Source: Christensenella sp. UBA3944
GTDB taxonomy: Bacteria; Bacillota; Clostridia; Christensenellales; DTU072
Length of the DNA: 15,509 nt
Assembly: GCA_002385605.1 (NCBI GenBank)
Contig: DGDU01000046.1
Span: 13,303-28,811, forward strand
Reading direction: 5' to 3'
Shown: positions 1 to 7,865 of the stretch, in pieces
How the letters are laid out: each line of letters begins with the position of its first letter
Position numbering within the stretch: position 1 is the first letter of the stretch
Notes under the pieces: model-generated
The model's input: the letters and a program-made list of their open reading frames with translations, nothing else
The model's database searches: none
What the model was told of the DNA's origin: nothing
Position numbers and translations under genes: made by a program

Positions 1-1932
1 GGTGTTTCTTATTACATTCAGATATTCGTTGGTGCTCCAGCCGCCGAAGTTATAGCCCTGCCTGAAAGCGGCTATGTGGTTGGTGAAGGCGTCCCTGTAA
101 ACCCTCGCCGCGGCTTCGGAGTCGGGCGGTAAAACCGAGGTGTTGTGCGGCACATCCCTGATTTCGCAAATCAGCTTGTCGCCGTCCATAAACCTTACGG
201 TATAAGTCTTAATCGTGTAGTAAGCGTAAATGTCGCGGTCCTCGTTTACATTCGTGGCCGAGCCGCTCCACAGCGCGGTGTAGCCGTCAAGCACCACCTT
301 GCCGTCGGTTGTGGGCGGATTGGAGGCCGAGGTGCCCGTGCGCAGCGTTTTTTGCGCGATAAGCACTCTTGTGTAAAGTACGGTGTCGCCGTTTTTGATG
401 TAATTATACACGGTGCCGTCGCCCGCTGTCTGGGCGGCGGTCATGGTGTTGCCGGCAAATATGAGGTTGCCGTTGGTGTCTTTCCATTGCCCGTTGAGGT
501 CGAAATTGTCTTTGCTCGAGCTGTCCAGGGCGGGGGCCTTTTGTCCCAAAATAATGGCGTCGCCGTAGTAAACGGCATAGTAGTTTACGGTGTTAAGCTT
601 TGTCCATTTGGCATACAGCACGACATCGGAGGTCACCATTTCTTTGTTGAAGTCCCATTGCCTTCTGCCTTCTGGCTCCTTGAACCAGCCGTCAAACTCG
701 TAGCCCGCTCTGTCCACCGCTATGTTTTTGGCGGGGGTGTTGTATGGCACAACCTGGGGCGCGGGCGGGTTTGCCGCGCCGGGGTAGTTGAGGTTGAAGG
801 TAACCGTGAAGGTCTTAAGCCTGTAATTGGCGAAAAGCTGCATATTTTGGGTTACATTCTTAAGCGGGTTGTTCGCGTCGGCGCTGTGAATCGAATATAC
901 GCCCCCTTTGTATTCCCAGGACTCGGTGAAGACATCGTTTACCCTGTTGTTGGGCCTAAGCTGATCCCTTATGATGGGCCAGGGCTCGACCTGCGCGCCG
1001 TTGGGCAGCGAAAGCCTTGTGGCGGGGTCCAGGAGGTCGGTGCCGTAGGGCACATTGTCGAAGGTATACAGTACCTGCGGCACATTGTTTATGTAATCCA
1101 TAAACTCGACCCTGTATGTCTTTAGCACGGGAGGCTTGGAGTAAATGACGACATCCTGGATGATGCTGTCGTAGCTGCTGTAATCCCACTCGTAGGTGTA
1201 CTTTTCTTCTCCGGGGGCGATGGGGATGTTGGGGAAGTCGGTTAAGGAGTCGCCTTTCTTGATCTTTCTGGAGGCTACAAAAACTTCGTCGCCTTCGGGG
1301 GTTATCTTGTAGAAGGTAACCGTGCAGTAAGGCGTCCATTTGGCATAGAGGTATACGGTATTGTTTGTGTTTTCGGAGGTGAGTACTACTTTATCGGCCT
1401 GGAAATTCCAGGGGTTTTTTAACGCGGTGTCTTTAAACCAGCCGTCGAAGGCGTAACCCTCGCGGGCAGGCATAGAGGCGGGGGCTTCCAGTTTGTCAAG
1501 CTGGTAAACCTTTCTTTCCTCAAATACTCTTTCTTGGGGGCTTAAAGAGGGTATGTTTAGGTCGAAAATAACATTAACCTTGTTTTCGTCGGACTTGGCG
1601 TCCACGACATCGATCTTGAAGGTGGTGCGCTGCTTCTTGTACTCGATAACAATCTCGAGCTGGTCGGCAATCCTGTCTGTGCGGACATTGAGGATTTTAA
1701 CCTCGTCGCGGATATCCGCGAGCTTTACCGTCGAAGTCGTGCCGTCGCTTTTTTCTACAAGAAGCTCCATGCCGGAGACATCGAAGTCCTCGCCGACGAT
1801 GTAAACATTGCGGTATTCGCCGGTGAGATGGATACCCGTAACCGTCGAGGCATTGGAAGAGCAAGCGGTAACACCGAGCAGTAGCGCAATTAAAATGAAG
1901 ATCGTGGCCGCTATTCGTACTGATTTTGACAT
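1..1932 (-). CDS. Surface lipoprotein with InlB/Flg_new repeats (3' end beyond window)
   Basis: The minus-strand frame is open from ATG 1932 to base 1 (644 codons, no stop), so the C-terminus is missing. Residues 1-24 are a lipoprotein signal: basic start (K3, R6), a hydrophobic stretch at 8-20 and lipobox V-T-A-C with lipidated Cys24. Residues about 30-110 look like a bacterial Ig-like (Big_3-type) domain, with 'YIVGEDFDVSGMEL' and 'SDGTTSTVKL'. InlB/Flg_new repeats follow at about 119-200 (GYAFDGWFKD...VYLYAKW) and 372-443 (GYEFDGWFKEP...VVLYAKW). Shorter related units begin at about 271 (KTYRVEFMD) and 575 (KTYTVRFMD), and a third GYNFGGW motif is cut by the edge. An AGAGGTG ribosome site lies 6 nt before the ATG. 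The protein is probably anchored outside the membrane. Adhesion or binding is only a guess from repeat type; no catalytic domain is visible. Confidence 0.85.
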   Translation of the reverse strand, partial: MSKSVRIAATIFILIALLLGVTACSSNASTVTGIHLTGEYRNVYIVGEDFDVSGMELLVEKSDGTTSTVKLADIRDEVKILNVRTDRIADQLEIVIEYKKQRTTFKIDVVDAKSDENKVNVIFDLNIPSLSPQERVFEERKVYQLDKLEAPASMPAREGYAFDGWFKDTALKNPWNFQADKVVLTSENTNNTVYLYAKWTPYCTVTFYKITPEGDEVFVASRKIKKGDSLTDFPNIPIAPGEEKYTYEWDYSSYDSIIQDVVIYSKPPVLKTYRVEFMDYINNVPQVLYTFDNVPYGTDLLDPATRLSLPNGAQVEPWPIIRDQLRPNNRVNDVFTESWEYKGGVYSIHSADANNPLKNVTQNMQLFANYRLKTFTVTFNLNYPGAANPPAPQVVPYNTPAKNIAVDRAGYEFDGWFKEPEGRRQWDFNKEMVTSDVVLYAKWTKLNTVNYYAVYYGDAIILGQKAPALDSSSKDNFDLNGQWKDTNGNLIFAGNTMTAAQTAGDGTVYNYIKNGDTVLYTRVLIAQKTLRTGTSASNPPTTDGKVVLDGYTALWSGSATNVNEDRDIYAYYTIKTYTVRFMDGDKLICEIRDVPHNTSVLPPDSEAAARVYRDAFTNHIAAFRQGYNFGGWSTNEYLNVIRNT

Positions 1933-1948
1933 ATCATACACCTCTGAA

Positions 1949-1970
1949 GGGCGGGGCTTGCGCCGCGCCC
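1949..1970 (-). other. GC-rich hairpin in the lipoprotein 5' leader
   Basis: GGGCG (1949-1953) pairs with CGCCC (1966-1970), with an inner GGC/GCC (1955-1957 with 1962-1964) around a 4-nt loop. It lies between the predicted transcription start (about 1979) and the ribosome site of the lipoprotein. It has no T-run after it, so it is not an obvious terminator. It could stabilise the transcript or modulate ribosome access; both are inference. Confidence 0.35.
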
Positions 1971-1985
1971 TATATATACAAGCTT

Positions 1986-2013
1986 ATTATAACAGAGGGA
2001 TAACGATTTGCAA
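1986..2013 (-). promoter_or_regulatory. Predicted sigma-A promoter of the lipoprotein gene
   Basis: On the minus strand, TTGCAA (2008-2013) and TATAAT (1986-1991) are separated by 16 bp. The -10 is preceded by TG plus one base, giving an extended -10. The predicted start near 1979 gives a leader of about 47 nt. This implies the lipoprotein is transcribed separately from the upstream glycogen operon. Confidence 0.65.
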
Positions 2014-2070
2014 GGAAATATGCGCTGTTTTTACTATATTATTACTAAAAGAATATAGGGAAATGTGGAA

Positions 2071-2097
2071 GCGGGCGCTCCTTCACTCGGCGCCCGC
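2071..2097 (-). terminator. Candidate second terminator or stabilising hairpin after the glg operon
   Basis: A perfect 8-bp inverted repeat: GCGGGCGC (2071-2078) and GCGCCCGC (2090-2097), with an 11-nt loop. It lies about 45 bp past the amylase stop and before the lipoprotein promoter. It lacks a clear U-tract on either side (TTCCACATTT on the minus strand), so it may be a weak terminator or an mRNA 3' end stabiliser. Confidence 0.4.
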
Positions 2098-2117
2098 ATG
2101 GTTTTCATATAAACTTC

Positions 2118-2144
2118 AAAAACGCCCGCGCCGCGGCAAGCGTT
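2118..2144 (-). terminator. Predicted intrinsic terminator of the glycogen operon
   Basis: On the minus strand the amylase stop codon runs straight into AACGC-TTG-CCGC-GGC-GCGG-GCGTT, followed by further Ts (five in all, 2118-2122). The outer stem AACGC/GCGTT and inner stem CCGC/GCGG enclose a GGC loop with a TTG bulge. It overlaps the last coding bases of the amylase gene, where the glg operon would be expected to end. Confidence 0.55.
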
Positions 2145-3930
2145 ATTGCCTTGTGCAAATAACCGCTTCGCCCGGGGCAACCTCATATACCGTTTTGCCG
2201 CTCAGAAGGTCGTACGAAGGCGCGATCGGCGCGGGCCGCGGCGAGGAATTCGCGTACAAAACGAGGCTCGGCCGTTCTATTTTCAGCAGCCCGCCTTCGG
2301 CTTTCGCGAGGGTGTGGGCGATGAAATCGGGGCGGTATTTTTTGCGTATCTGCCCTAATTTTTTGTAAAATTCCACGGTTTCTTTGTCTTGGCTGCCCCA
2401 CGGGTAAGGCCTGCGGTTCATGGGGTCCTCGCATCCCTCGAGGGCGGTTTCGTCGCCGTAATAAAGGCTGGGCACCCCCGGCAAAAAGTACTGTATCGCC
2501 GCCGCAGTCATCAGCCTCTTTTTTGCTTTGGCGTATTGTTCGGGAGCAAGCCTGAAGTCCCTTCGCTCCTTTTTTGTGTGCGGCAGGGGCACGCCGGCAA
2601 GCTCGGTAACCGCCCGCACGGTGTCATGAGTGCCTATCAGCGTCATGCAGCAGTCCAGGGACTGCTTTGGGTAATTTTCGATTATTTCGTTAACTTTGGC
2701 GCAAAAATCCTCCGCCGGGCCGCCTTTCACAAACGCCAATATCGCCGTCCTGAAGGGGTAATTCATTACGCCGTCCAGCTCTTTGCCGAGCAAGTACTCC
2801 CTTCTTTCGCCGTAGCTCACCTTTGTGCTGGCGTCCTCCCATACCTCGCCTATCACCAGGCTTTCCTCGCCGTGCCGCTTTACGGCGCAGCGTATTCTTT
2901 TTACAAAATCGGAGGACAATTCGTCCACGACATCCAGCCGCCACCCGCTTACGCCGAGGGAAGCCCACTTGTCTATCACCCCGCCGCGGCCGGCTATAAA
3001 GTCCTGGAAGCCTTTCGAGTCCCTTTTAACCGAGGGCACATTCTTAACACCCCACCAGCAGGCGTAGCCGTCGGGGAAGTGATAAAAGCTGAACCAGTCA
3101 TGATAGGGGCTCGAGGGCGACTGATAGGCGCCAAGGGAAGGGTACCTGCCGAACTTGTTGAAATAGATGCTGTCCCAGCCCGTGTGGTTAAACACGCCGT
3201 CCAGAATTATGCCTATCCCTCTCGATCTGCACTCATCGATTAACCACTTGAATTCCTCTTCGGTGCCGAACAGCCCGTCGACCTTGAAGTAGTCGCCCGT
3301 GTCGTAGCGGTGGTTGGAGGAGGACTCGAAAATGGGCGAAAGATATATCGCCGTAACCCCCAGGCTCTCGAGGTAATCCAGGCGGGAAAGTATGCCCTTT
3401 ATGTTGCCTCCGAAGAAATCGTCAGCGTCGTAGCTTCCATCCTCTTTGTGGACTTCAACATCCTCATTCCAACCTTTCAGATACCCAAAACGCGGTTTTC
3501 TGTTATCTTCAACGCGCGCGAAACGATCGGCGAAAATGTGGTATATCAGCCCGCCTTTTATCCATTCGGGCGTGCTGTAACCCTTCTCGTAAACGGTTAG
3601 CTGCCACTCGGGCAGCCAGTCGCCGATTATCGCTTTACCCTCTCTGTCCCTTCCCACAAACAGGAAGCCGTAGTCGGTGGAAATCTCGAAACGGAAGTAG
3701 GCGATACCCGCAGAGGGCACCGAAAATTCGGTCGAATAGTGTATGTATTCCCCGTCCTCTCTTACTTTTTCAAGCTCGATCCTGGCGCTTAAAGCCCCTC
3801 TTATAACCATAAAAACGCCCTTGGGCTCCCTCCTTTTTTCGGCGAAAAAGTTGATGGTAATTTTTTCGTCGGTGGAGGCGGCGCCGAAGGGCGTCTTAAA
3901 TCTTGTGTCTTTGGAATCGAACATCGTCAT
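2143..3930 (-). CDS. GH13 alpha-amylase family protein (neopullulanase/amylopullulanase-like)
   Basis: A 595-residue cytosolic glycosidase with no signal peptide. Residues 1-120 form a beta-rich N-terminal domain like CBM34. The GH13 barrel follows from about 125, starting GLIYHIFADRF. Conserved regions are visible: I DGVFNH (244-249), II GWRLDVVDE with nucleophile Asp333, III GEVWED with acid/base Glu362, and IV GTHDT with Asp436. YYGDETALEGCEDPMNRRPYPW (490-511) resembles neopullulanase and amylopullulanase enzymes. It is the last gene of the glg operon, starting 2 nt after the glgP stop, and likely degrades the dextrin left by phosphorylase. Whether it cuts alpha-1,4, alpha-1,6 or both cannot be read from sequence. 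No good Shine-Dalgarno precedes ATG 3930 or the in-frame ATG 3924 (Met3), so translation probably depends on coupling to glgP. Confidence 0.9.
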   Translation of the reverse strand: MTMFDSKDTRFKTPFGAASTDEKITINFFAEKRREPKGVFMVIRGALSARIELEKVREDGEYIHYSTEFSVPSAGIAYFRFEISTDYGFLFVGRDREGKAIIGDWLPEWQLTVYEKGYSTPEWIKGGLIYHIFADRFARVEDNRKPRFGYLKGWNEDVEVHKEDGSYDADDFFGGNIKGILSRLDYLESLGVTAIYLSPIFESSSNHRYDTGDYFKVDGLFGTEEEFKWLIDECRSRGIGIILDGVFNHTGWDSIYFNKFGRYPSLGAYQSPSSPYHDWFSFYHFPDGYACWWGVKNVPSVKRDSKGFQDFIAGRGGVIDKWASLGVSGWRLDVVDELSSDFVKRIRCAVKRHGEESLVIGEVWEDASTKVSYGERREYLLGKELDGVMNYPFRTAILAFVKGGPAEDFCAKVNEIIENYPKQSLDCCMTLIGTHDTVRAVTELAGVPLPHTKKERRDFRLAPEQYAKAKKRLMTAAAIQYFLPGVPSLYYGDETALEGCEDPMNRRPYPWGSQDKETVEFYKKLGQIRKKYRPDFIAHTLAKAEGGLLKIERPSLVLYANSSPRPAPIAPSYDLLSGKTVYEVAPGEAVICTRQ

Positions 3931-3932
3931 GG

Positions 3933-6350
3933 TTATTTGACTTTTTGCAGGCGCCAGATACGGGAGGCGTACTCCTCTACGCTTCTGTCGGCGGCAAAGA
4001 ATCCCGCCTTGGCAATGTTCACAAGGGACATATTGTTGAACCTTACAAAGTCTTTATAGGCCTCGTCCGCCTTGCCCTGCGCCTCCACATACGAGGCGAA
4101 GTCGGCAAGCACCATATACGGGTCGGCAAAGCCCTGCTGCCCCAAAACAAGGCTGTCGGCAAGCTCGTTGAAGCTTACGCCGTTAACCCCGCTTCTCAGG
4201 GTTTCTATGTGCTTTTGTATGCGGCAGTCGTGGGCGTAGTACTCGGATGGGCTGTAATAAGGCCTTAAGCTCTCGGCTTCCTCCGCCGAAAGCCCGAAGA
4301 TAAAGATGTTATCTTTCCCGACCCTCTCGAAAATCTCGACATTCGCGCCGTCCATGGTGCCCATCGTCACGGCGCCGTTTATCATAAACTTCATATTGCC
4401 CGTGCCGCTGGCTTCCTTGCCCGCTATGCTGATCTGCTCCGAAATCTCGGCGGCCGGCATAATAAGCTCGGCGAGGCTTACGCAGTAATTCTCGAGGAAC
4501 ACAACCTTAAGCTTATCCTTTATGCTCTTGTCGCGGTTTATCTGTTCGCCCAGCATATTTATAAGCCGGATTATCTGCTTTGCCATATAATACGAGCTTG
4601 CCGCCTTCGCGCCGAATATGAACACCCTCGGCGTGATATCGAGGTCGGGGTTTTCCTTAAGCCTCGAATACAAATCCATTATGTGCAGGGCGTTAAGGAG
4701 CTGCCTCTTGTACTCATGCAGGCGCTTTACCTGGACATCGAATATAGCGTCGGGGCTTACGCTCACGCAGTTGGTCTTAAGGATATAATTAGAAAGCCTC
4801 ACCTTATTTGCGCGCTTGATGGCGGCAAGGTTTTTGAGGACATCCCCGTTGCCGTGGTACGCCATAAGTTTCTCAAGCTCGGCGGCGTCCCTCAGGAAGC
4901 CGTCCCCTATTATTTCTTTAAGGTAGTTTGTGAGAAGGGGGTTGGCCTCCGCCGTCCACCTGCGGTGGGTTATGCCGTTTGTGACATTGGTAAACTTCTG
5001 CGGGGCGGCCTTGTAGTAGTCGGCAAAAATGAGGTTTTTAAGAATGTCGCTGTGCAAAGCCGAAACGCCGTTTACGGTATGCGAGGCGGCAAGGCAGAGG
5101 TTTGCCATCCTTATCTCGCCGTGGCTTACGATGGCGTTGCGGGCAATCCTGTCCCAGTCGCCGGGGTAAACCTGCCACAGCTCCTCGCAGTAGCGCTTGT
5201 TTATTTCCTTTATGATTTGGGTTATACGGGGCAGCAGCATCTCAAACAAATCCTGCGGCCATCTCTCGAGGGCTTCCTGCATAACCGTGTGGTTGGTGTA
5301 GGATACCGTTTGGGTTACGATTCTCCACGCGTCGTCCCAGCCGTAGCCGTGCTCATCCATAAGAAGCCTCATAAGCTCTGGTATGCACAAGGCGGGGTGA
5401 GTGTCGTTTATGTGTATTGCGACCTTGTCGGGCAGGCTGTCCAGGGAATTGTTGTGCCTTAAGTGCCTTCTCACGACGGTCTGCATGCTTGCCGAAACAA
5501 AGAAATACTGCTGCTTAAGCCTTAGCGACTTTCCTTCTATGTGGTTGTCGGCGGGGTACAAAACCTTGGAGATAGCCTCCGCCATCGCTTTCGCTTCAAT
5601 GGATTTTACATACTCGCCCCTGCTGAAAAGCGTCATATCCAGCTCGACGGGCGCTTTGGCGCTCCACAGGCGTATCGTGTTAACGGCGTCGCTTCCGTAG
5701 CCGCTTATGTTCATATCGTAGGGGATGGCGAGTATGGTGGTGGCGTTTTTCTGCTCGACTATAAGGCGGCCGTTTTCCCACCTTTCCTCCAGCGTGCCGC
5801 CGAATTTGACTTCAAAGACATCGCTGCGGCGGTTTAGCCATACATCGCCGCCCTGCAGCCAGTCGTCGGGCATCTCCATCTGCCAGCCGTCCACTATCTT
5901 TTGCTTGAAAATGCCGTAATCGTAACGGATGCTGAAGCCGCCCGCGGCGTATCCCAGCGAGGTAAGGCTGTCCATATAAGCCGCGGCAAGCCTTCCCAAA
6001 CCGCCGTTACCGAGCCCTGCGTCGGGCTCTATCTCGATAAGCTTATTTATATCGTACCCAAGCTCCGAAACGGCGCCCGAGGCGGTGTCCAGAAGCCCCA
6101 TGTTGTAAAGGTGGTTCCTCAGGGAGCGCCCTAGCAGGAACTCCATCGACATATAATAAACCTGCTTTGCCCCCTGCTCGTAGACCTTGTTTTTGAATTC
6201 CAGCCTCTTTTGGGTAAGCAAGTCCTTGGCGACAAGGCAAAGGGCGCGGTACATAAGGTTTTCGCCCGCCTCGTCGTATTTTACGCCGAAAACTCCGGCA
6301 AGCTTAAGCTTAATAAGATTCTTCAGTTCTTCTTTGTTAAGGTTATACAT
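3933..6350 (-). CDS. glgP: Glycogen/maltodextrin phosphorylase
   Basis: An 805-residue PLP-dependent GT35 enzyme, the usual length for bacterial phosphorylases. It releases glucose-1-phosphate from non-reducing ends of glycogen in the cytosol. Visible family motifs are YYMSMEFLLGRSL (65-77), GLGNGGLGRLAAAYMDS (112-128), INDTHPAL (314-321), TNVTNGITHRRW (454-465), VQVKRLHEYKRQ (539-550), and the PLP site EASGTGNMKF, where Lys654 should carry the cofactor. It sits 63 nt after glgA and 2 nt before the amylase gene, so synthesis and breakdown are encoded together. AAGGAGT (6364-6370) lies 13 nt before the ATG, rather far. An in-frame TAA directly upstream of the ATG rules out a longer protein. 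Confidence 0.97.
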   Translation of the reverse strand: MYNLNKEELKNLIKLKLAGVFGVKYDEAGENLMYRALCLVAKDLLTQKRLEFKNKVYEQGAKQVYYMSMEFLLGRSLRNHLYNMGLLDTASGAVSELGYDINKLIEIEPDAGLGNGGLGRLAAAYMDSLTSLGYAAGGFSIRYDYGIFKQKIVDGWQMEMPDDWLQGGDVWLNRRSDVFEVKFGGTLEERWENGRLIVEQKNATTILAIPYDMNISGYGSDAVNTIRLWSAKAPVELDMTLFSRGEYVKSIEAKAMAEAISKVLYPADNHIEGKSLRLKQQYFFVSASMQTVVRRHLRHNNSLDSLPDKVAIHINDTHPALCIPELMRLLMDEHGYGWDDAWRIVTQTVSYTNHTVMQEALERWPQDLFEMLLPRITQIIKEINKRYCEELWQVYPGDWDRIARNAIVSHGEIRMANLCLAASHTVNGVSALHSDILKNLIFADYYKAAPQKFTNVTNGITHRRWTAEANPLLTNYLKEIIGDGFLRDAAELEKLMAYHGNGDVLKNLAAIKRANKVRLSNYILKTNCVSVSPDAIFDVQVKRLHEYKRQLLNALHIMDLYSRLKENPDLDITPRVFIFGAKAASSYYMAKQIIRLINMLGEQINRDKSIKDKLKVVFLENYCVSLAELIMPAAEISEQISIAGKEASGTGNMKFMINGAVTMGTMDGANVEIFERVGKDNIFIFGLSAEEAESLRPYYSPSEYYAHDCRIQKHIETLRSGVNGVSFNELADSLVLGQQGFADPYMVLADFASYVEAQGKADEAYKDFVRFNNMSLVNIAKAGFFAADRSVEEYASRIWRLQKVK

Positions 6351-6378
6351 TTATTTTCCGGTTACTCCTTAGTGAGCG

Positions 6379-6425
6379 AAATTTTATCTGTTTGTTTTAT
6401 AGCTAAATTTTATCTACTTGTTTAG
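6379..6425 (+). repeat. Imperfect 21-bp direct repeat (26-bp period) at the glgA stop
   Basis: AAATTTTATCT occurs at 6379-6389 and again at 6405-6415. Each copy continues into a similar 10 bp (GTTTGTTTTA and ACTTGTTTAG), giving two 21-bp copies offset by 26 bp. The right copy contains the last glgA codons and its stop; the left copy is non-coding. It looks like a small tandem duplication of the glgA 3' end that has since diverged, and it makes up much of the glgA-glgP gap. Confidence 0.7.
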
Positions 6426-7838
6426 TATTGACTTATAAACCTCGATATAGTCTCTGGCGGATTTGTCCCACGAGGGGTCTGCGGACATGGCGTTTGACAT
6501 TATCTTTTTCCATTCCTCGCCGTTCTCATATGTTGCCACAGCGCGCCTTACGGCGTCAAGCATATCGTAGGCATTGTAGGTTTTGAATGTAAATCCCGTG
6601 CCCGTACCGTCGGTGGGGTTGTACGGTATTACGGTATCCTTAAGCCCGCCCGTTTCCCTTACGACGGGCACAGAGCCGTAGCGCATGGCTATAAGCTGCG
6701 AAAGACCGCAGGGCTCGTACTTGCTGGGCATAAGGAATATGTCCGAACCCGCGTAAATCTTGGAAGCGAGGTCGGCGCTGAAGCTTATTATGGCCGCCAG
6801 TTTCTTGGGGTACCTCGCCGCGAGCTCCTGCAAAGCGTTCTCATATTTCCAGTCGCCCGTGCCGAGTATTACAAGCTGCAAATCCATCACGAGGATATCC
6901 TCTATAACATGCAGCAGCAGGTCTATGCCCTTTTGGCTTGTAAGCCTTGTTACCATACCTATTAAGGGCTTATCGCATTGGGGCAGCCCGATAAGCGTTT
7001 GCAGCCCCGCCTTGTTTTTCTTTCTGCGGGCGAGGCTCTTAGCCGAGTAATTCTGGAACAGGGCCTTATCCTTAAGCGGGTCGTATTTTACGGTGTCTAT
7101 GCCGTTAAGGATGCCGCTTAGCTTATACTGCCTCTCCTGCAGGATATGCTCCAGCCCGTAGGCAAAGTAGGGGTCCAATATCTCTTTGGCGTATGTAGGC
7201 GACACGGTAACAACCTTGTCCGCGGACTCGATGCCCGCCTTAAGCATATTGGCGTCGCCCTTGTACTCGGCTATTTTTGCGTGGCTTTCGGGAAGCCCGA
7301 ACACATCGCCTATAACAAACTTGTCCATGTTGCCTTGGAACTCTATGTTGTGGATGGTAAGCATCGTCCTTATGTTCGCGTACTCCGACCTGTCGCGGTA
7401 GAATACATCCAGCATCAGCGGCGCAAGGGCGCTCTGCCAGTCGTTAACATGCAGCACATCGGGATAAAATCCAGTAACCGACATCAGCTCGAGCACGGCC
7501 TTTGCGAAGAAGGCAAACCTCTCTCCGTCGTCGTAGAAGCCGTAAATACCCCTTCTTTTGAAGTAATACTCGTTGTCCACAAAGTAATAGGTCACTCCGT
7601 CCTGCTTAAGGCAAAGCGCCCCCGCGTATTGGCGGCGCCATCCCAGCCAGACATCCGTGGCGCCCAGAAACACCATCTTTTCGCGATACTTAAAGGGGAT
7701 ATCCTCGTAAAGGGGAAGTATGACCCTTATATCCTGCCCTTCTGAGGCAAGCGCCCTCGGAAGCGCGCCCGCCACATCGCCAAGCCCGCCCGTCTTTATG
7801 AACGGGTCGGCCTCGGATGCCGCAAACAGTATTTTCAT
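6414..7838 (-). CDS. glgA: Glycogen synthase (ADP-glucose type)
   Basis: A 474-residue GT5 glucosyltransferase that adds glucose from ADP-glucose to alpha-1,4 glucan ends in the cytosol. The N-terminal domain has the KTGGLGD motif with Lys15, the known ADP-glucose contact, and HVNDW (130-134). The C-terminal Rossmann domain has MVTRLTSQKG (295-304, Arg298 and Lys303) and SKYEPCGLSQ with the conserved Glu375. Length is typical for bacterial GlgA (about 475-485). AAGGAGG (7844-7850) lies 5 nt before ATG 7838. It follows glgD by 27 nt and precedes glgP by 63 nt in the same operon. Confidence 0.97.
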   Translation of the reverse strand: MKILFAASEADPFIKTGGLGDVAGALPRALASEGQDIRVILPLYEDIPFKYREKMVFLGATDVWLGWRRQYAGALCLKQDGVTYYFVDNEYYFKRRGIYGFYDDGERFAFFAKAVLELMSVTGFYPDVLHVNDWQSALAPLMLDVFYRDRSEYANIRTMLTIHNIEFQGNMDKFVIGDVFGLPESHAKIAEYKGDANMLKAGIESADKVVTVSPTYAKEILDPYFAYGLEHILQERQYKLSGILNGIDTVKYDPLKDKALFQNYSAKSLARRKKNKAGLQTLIGLPQCDKPLIGMVTRLTSQKGIDLLLHVIEDILVMDLQLVILGTGDWKYENALQELAARYPKKLAAIISFSADLASKIYAGSDIFLMPSKYEPCGLSQLIAMRYGSVPVVRETGGLKDTVIPYNPTDGTGTGFTFKTYNAYDMLDAVRRAVATYENGEEWKKIMSNAMSADPSWDKSARDYIEVYKSILNK

Positions 7839-7865
7839 TTTGCCCTCCTTATATTTTGGCGGGAA

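Noticed and set aside
145..1125. Plus-strand 326-codon open frame
   Set aside because: It lies antisense to the lipoprotein gene, has a Val/Gly-rich low-information translation with no recognisable domain, and no ribosome site. The opposite strand has a coherent signal peptide and repeat domains.
956..1339. Minus-strand 127-codon frame
   Set aside because: It is in a different frame from the lipoprotein on the same strand and its Arg/Gln-rich translation looks like an out-of-frame reading of that gene.
1808..2368. Plus-strand frame spanning the intergenic region and amylase 3' end
   Set aside because: It crosses the promoter and terminators of minus-strand genes and encodes nothing recognisable; it is best explained as chance.
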